Assembly: GCA_937996535.1 (NCBI GenBank)
Contig: CALKVF010000032.1
Span: 1-22,632 of the forward strand
Origin: an uncultured Novosphingobium sp.
GTDB lineage: Bacteria; Pseudomonadota; Alphaproteobacteria; Sphingomonadales; Sphingomonadaceae
Direction of reading: 5' to 3'
Length of the DNA: 22,632 nucleotides
In this document: positions 20,797 through 22,632 of the stretch, one piece after another
Layout of the letters: every line of letters starts with the position of its first letter
How positions within the stretch are numbered: position 1 is the stretch's first letter
The notes under the pieces: model-generated
What the model saw: the letters and a program-made list of their open reading frames with translations, nothing else
Database searches by the model: none
Told to the model about the DNA's origin: nothing
Program-made: the position numbers and the translations under genes

Positions 20797-21960
20797 TCAG
20801 GCCCCCGGCAGGTTGAGGATGCGCTTGGCGATGACGTTGAGCATCACCTCGCTGGTCCCGCCTTCGATCGAGTTGGCCTTGGTGCGCAGCCAGTTGCGCG
20901 CATGGGAGCCGCCATCGCTCGCCTCGCTTTCCCATTCGAGCGCGGCGTTGCCGCCCGCCGACATGACCAGTTCGAGCCGGCGCTTGTTGATCTCGGTCCC
21001 GGCGTATTTCATCATGTTGGGCTGGGCCGGGTGGCCGCGGCCGATCTTGACCTCGTCTATGAACTTTTCGCTCATCGCGGTGAAGGCCAGCGCATCGACA
21101 TCGAACAGCGCCAGTTCGGCGCGCAGCACCGGATCTTCGAGCGCCCCGCCGCGGGCCATCGCCGCGCCCAGCGAACCGGCGCGGTCCGCGCCGCCCGTGG
21201 CCGAGATCATCTCGCGCTCGTGCCCGAGCAGATACTTGGCCACGTCCCAGCCGCGATTGAGTTCGCCCACGATCTGGCCCTTGGGCACCGTCACGTTGTC
21301 GAAGAAGGTTTCGCAGAACGGCGAATTGCCCGAAATCAGCAGGATCGGCTTGGTCGAAACGCCGGGCGTGGTCATGTCGAACAGCAGGAACGAGATGCCC
21401 TGATATTTGTTCGTCTTGTCGGTGCGGACCAGACAGAAGATCCAGTCGGCCTTGTTGGCGTAGGAGGTCCAGATCTTCGAGCCGTTGACCACCCAGTGAT
21501 CGCCCTTGTCCTCGCCGTAGGTCTGCAAGGACACGAGGTCGGAGCCCGAACCCGGTTCCGAATAGCCCTGGCACCAGCGGATTTCGCCGCGCGCGATCTG
21601 GCCGAGATAGTGGACCTTCTGTTCCTCGGTCCCGAACTTGAGCAGGGCGGGGCCCAGCATCCAGATGCCGAAGCTGGAAAGCGGCGGGCGCGCATTGATG
21701 CGGACCATTTCCTCGCGCCAGACCTTGGCTTCGGCCGCGGTCATCCCGGCGCCACCATAGGCCTTGGGCCAATCGGGCACGGTATAGCCCTTGGCCGCGC
21801 AGCGTTCGAGCCAGACCTTCTGGGCTTCGTTCTTGAACTTGAAATTGCGGCCGCCCCAGCAGGCGTCGTCCTCGTCGCGGACGGGCTCGCGCATTTCGGC
21901 CGGGCAGTTTGCTTCCAGCCAGGCACGGATTTCCGCGCGGAAGGCATCAAGGTCTGACAT
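20797..21960 (-). CDS. acyl-CoA dehydrogenase with catalytic glutamate
   Basis: This 387-residue flavoenzyme would introduce an alpha,beta double bond into an acyl-CoA. Visible blocks are WPKAYGGAGMTAAEAKVWREE, GEIRWCQGYSEPGSGSDLVSL (FAD/substrate contact), DHWVVNGSKIWTSYANKADW, and the C-terminal TKANSIEGGTSEVMLNVIAK with the catalytic base at E366. The N-terminal insertion ACWGGRNFKFKNEAQKVWLERC and large size match the FadE-like group often paired with a second subunit. The ATG at 21960 (MSDLDAFRAEIRAWLE) has AGGAG 9 bases upstream; the much longer open frame to 22335 runs through the intergenic region and the divergent gene. It is the first gene of the four-gene minus-strand operon. The acyl substrate is unknown. 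Confidence 0.95.
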   Translation of the reverse strand: MSDLDAFRAEIRAWLEANCPAEMREPVRDEDDACWGGRNFKFKNEAQKVWLERCAAKGYTVPDWPKAYGGAGMTAAEAKVWREEMVRINARPPLSSFGIWMLGPALLKFGTEEQKVHYLGQIARGEIRWCQGYSEPGSGSDLVSLQTYGEDKGDHWVVNGSKIWTSYANKADWIFCLVRTDKTNKYQGISFLLFDMTTPGVSTKPILLISGNSPFCETFFDNVTVPKGQIVGELNRGWDVAKYLLGHEREMISATGGADRAGSLGAAMARGGALEDPVLRAELALFDVDALAFTAMSEKFIDEVKIGRGHPAQPNMMKYAGTEINKRRLELVMSAGGNAALEWESEASDGGSHARNWLRTKANSIEGGTSEVMLNVIAKRILNLPGA

Positions 21961-22051
21961 CTTTTGGGACTCCTCTCTTAATCGCGAGGTTAAGGCGAGT
22001 CGGCGGCCGCGTGCAAGGCCGGATTTCCGCCATTTGGCAACAATCGCCCTT

Positions 22052-22080
22052 GCCGTAGCGTCAACCGCTACGGCGTTGAC
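22052..22080. promoter_or_regulatory. candidate operator: overlapping inverted repeats in the divergent promoter region
   Basis: GCCGTAGCG (22052-22060) and CGCTACGGC (22066-22074) form a perfect 9-bp inverted repeat around TCAAC. A second inverted pair, GTCAAC (22060-22065) and GTTGAC (22075-22080), overlaps it. The site lies centrally in the 178-base gap between the acyl-CoA dehydrogenase operon and the divergent dehydrogenase gene. The right arm contains TTGACC (22076-22081), a possible -35 element for the rightward gene. Size and placement suit a dimeric repressor such as a TetR-family protein, but no regulator gene is in the window. Confidence 0.55.
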
Positions 22081-22138
22081 CATGGCGTTTCCCGGCCTAA
22101 GCTGCCCGCAAATCAAAACGATATATGGAGAGAGATGG

Positions 22139-22632
22139 ATGCGATTCTCGGGCAAGTGCGTCGTCGTCACGGGTGCGGCATCGGGTATTGGCCGCGCGGC
22201 CACGCTGCTGTTCGCCCGCGAAGGCGCGACCGTGTTCGCCGCCGATCTCAACCTTGCCGGGGCCGAGGCTGTGGCGCGCGAGGGCGACAACATCATCCCC
22301 GTGGCCTGTGACGTGTGCGATGTGGCGCAGATCAAGGAGCTGATGGATCATGCCGCGGGCACCTGCGGCGGGATCGACCACGTGTTCAACAACGCCGGCG
22401 CCGGCGGCGCGCGTGAAGGCATCGACGAGATCGACGCCGATGGCTGGGACCGCACGATGGACCTGCTGCTGCGCTCGGTGGCGATGGGGATTCGCTATGC
22501 CGTGCCGCACATGAAGGGGCGTCCCGGGGCGGCCATCGTCAACACTTCGTCGGTGGCGGCGGTCGGGCCGGGCTATTCGCCCACGGCCTATGCCGTGGCC
22601 AAAGCCGGGGTGCTGCACCTGACCAAGTGCGC
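22139..22632 (+). CDS. short-chain dehydrogenase/reductase, truncated by the window edge
   Basis: The frame is open from an ATG at 22139 to the right edge, giving 164 complete codons. The product is a classical SDR: VTGAASGIGRAATLLFAREG (cofactor-binding glycine motif at about 11-18), FAADLN after the second strand, whose acidic residue suggests NAD(H), CDVCD, VFNNAGAGG (NNAG motif), the catalytic serine in NTSSVAAVG, and the catalytic Y-x-x-x-K in TAYAVAKAGVLHLTK, followed by the cut. About 90-100 C-terminal residues should lie beyond the window. GGAG stands 8 bases before the start. It is divergent from the acyl-CoA dehydrogenase operon and shares its candidate operator, so a common pathway is likely. 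The substrate is unknown. Confidence 0.93.
   Translation, partial: MRFSGKCVVVTGAASGIGRAATLLFAREGATVFAADLNLAGAEAVAREGDNIIPVACDVCDVAQIKELMDHAAGTCGGIDHVFNNAGAGGAREGIDEIDADGWDRTMDLLLRSVAMGIRYAVPHMKGRPGAAIVNTSSVAAVGPGYSPTAYAVAKAGVLHLTKC

Noticed and set aside
19619..21403. 594-codon + frame across both acyl-CoA dehydrogenases
   Set aside because: It runs opposite two clear enzyme genes and through their intergenic gap, with low-complexity His/Asp/Arg-rich translation typical of antisense shadows.
21961..22335. N-terminal extension of the larger acyl-CoA dehydrogenase to 22335
   Set aside because: The extension overlaps the divergent SDR and its promoter and has no family similarity; AGGAG supports the ATG at 21960.

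Overview
The window looks like a chromosomal housekeeping segment from a GC-rich alphaproteobacterium, most likely a sphingomonad (Sphingomonadales; Novosphingobium or Erythrobacter-like). This is inferred from protein flavour and gene content: a single bifunctional Rsh, an alphaproteobacterial-type SspB, the hisB-hisH-hisA-hisF-hisE order, a stand-alone infC and a PEP-CTERM protein. No database search was possible. Coding density is very high. Many neighbours overlap by 4 bases or sit 1-15 bases apart. No gene-free stretch exceeds 300 bases; the longest is the 178-base divergent region at 21961-22138. I see no tRNA, rRNA, CRISPR array, insertion sequence or phage gene.

Layout. Bases 1-75 may be the tail of an unidentified gene. 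Then come a small zincin metallopeptidase (126-530), a secreted cyclophilin-type prolyl isomerase (569-1594) and a DUF1905 protein (1591-1902), all on +. The (p)ppGpp synthetase/hydrolase gene rsh (3992-1899, -) converges on DUF1905, the two stop codons sharing one CTAG. An MlaA-like protein (+) then converges on hemF (-), and hemF is divergent from pdeM (+). infC (+) appears to start at an ATA codon and ends in a strong hairpin.

From 16276 down to 7466 everything reads on the minus strand: hisB-hisH-hisA-hisF, a tiny PEP-CTERM protein, hisE, a HIT-family hydrolase, then ybgC-tolQ-tolR-tolA-tolB-pal and a J-domain protein. HisB, HisH, HisA, HisF and HisE supply the middle of histidine biosynthesis (hisG, hisD and hisI are not in view). 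TolQRA, TolB and Pal form the energised envelope-constriction machine, with YbgC as the usual companion thioesterase. On + follow sspB (ClpXP adaptor), an unknown 103-residue protein and gmk (guanylate kinase).

The right end is the most accessory-looking part: a minus-strand operon of two acyl-CoA dehydrogenase-family proteins, a short-chain dehydrogenase and an SMP-30/gluconolactonase-like protein. It is divergent from a second short-chain dehydrogenase that runs off the window. One dehydrogenase keeps the catalytic glutamate and the other lacks it, suggesting a heteromeric enzyme. A perfect inverted repeat lies in the divergent promoter region. The pathway substrate cannot be read from the sequence.

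The points most worth a second look are the ATA start of infC, the PEP-CTERM protein with almost no mature region inside the his cluster, the acyl-CoA dehydrogenase pair with its candidate operator, and the cysteine-free MlaA. None amounts to a clearly new system.
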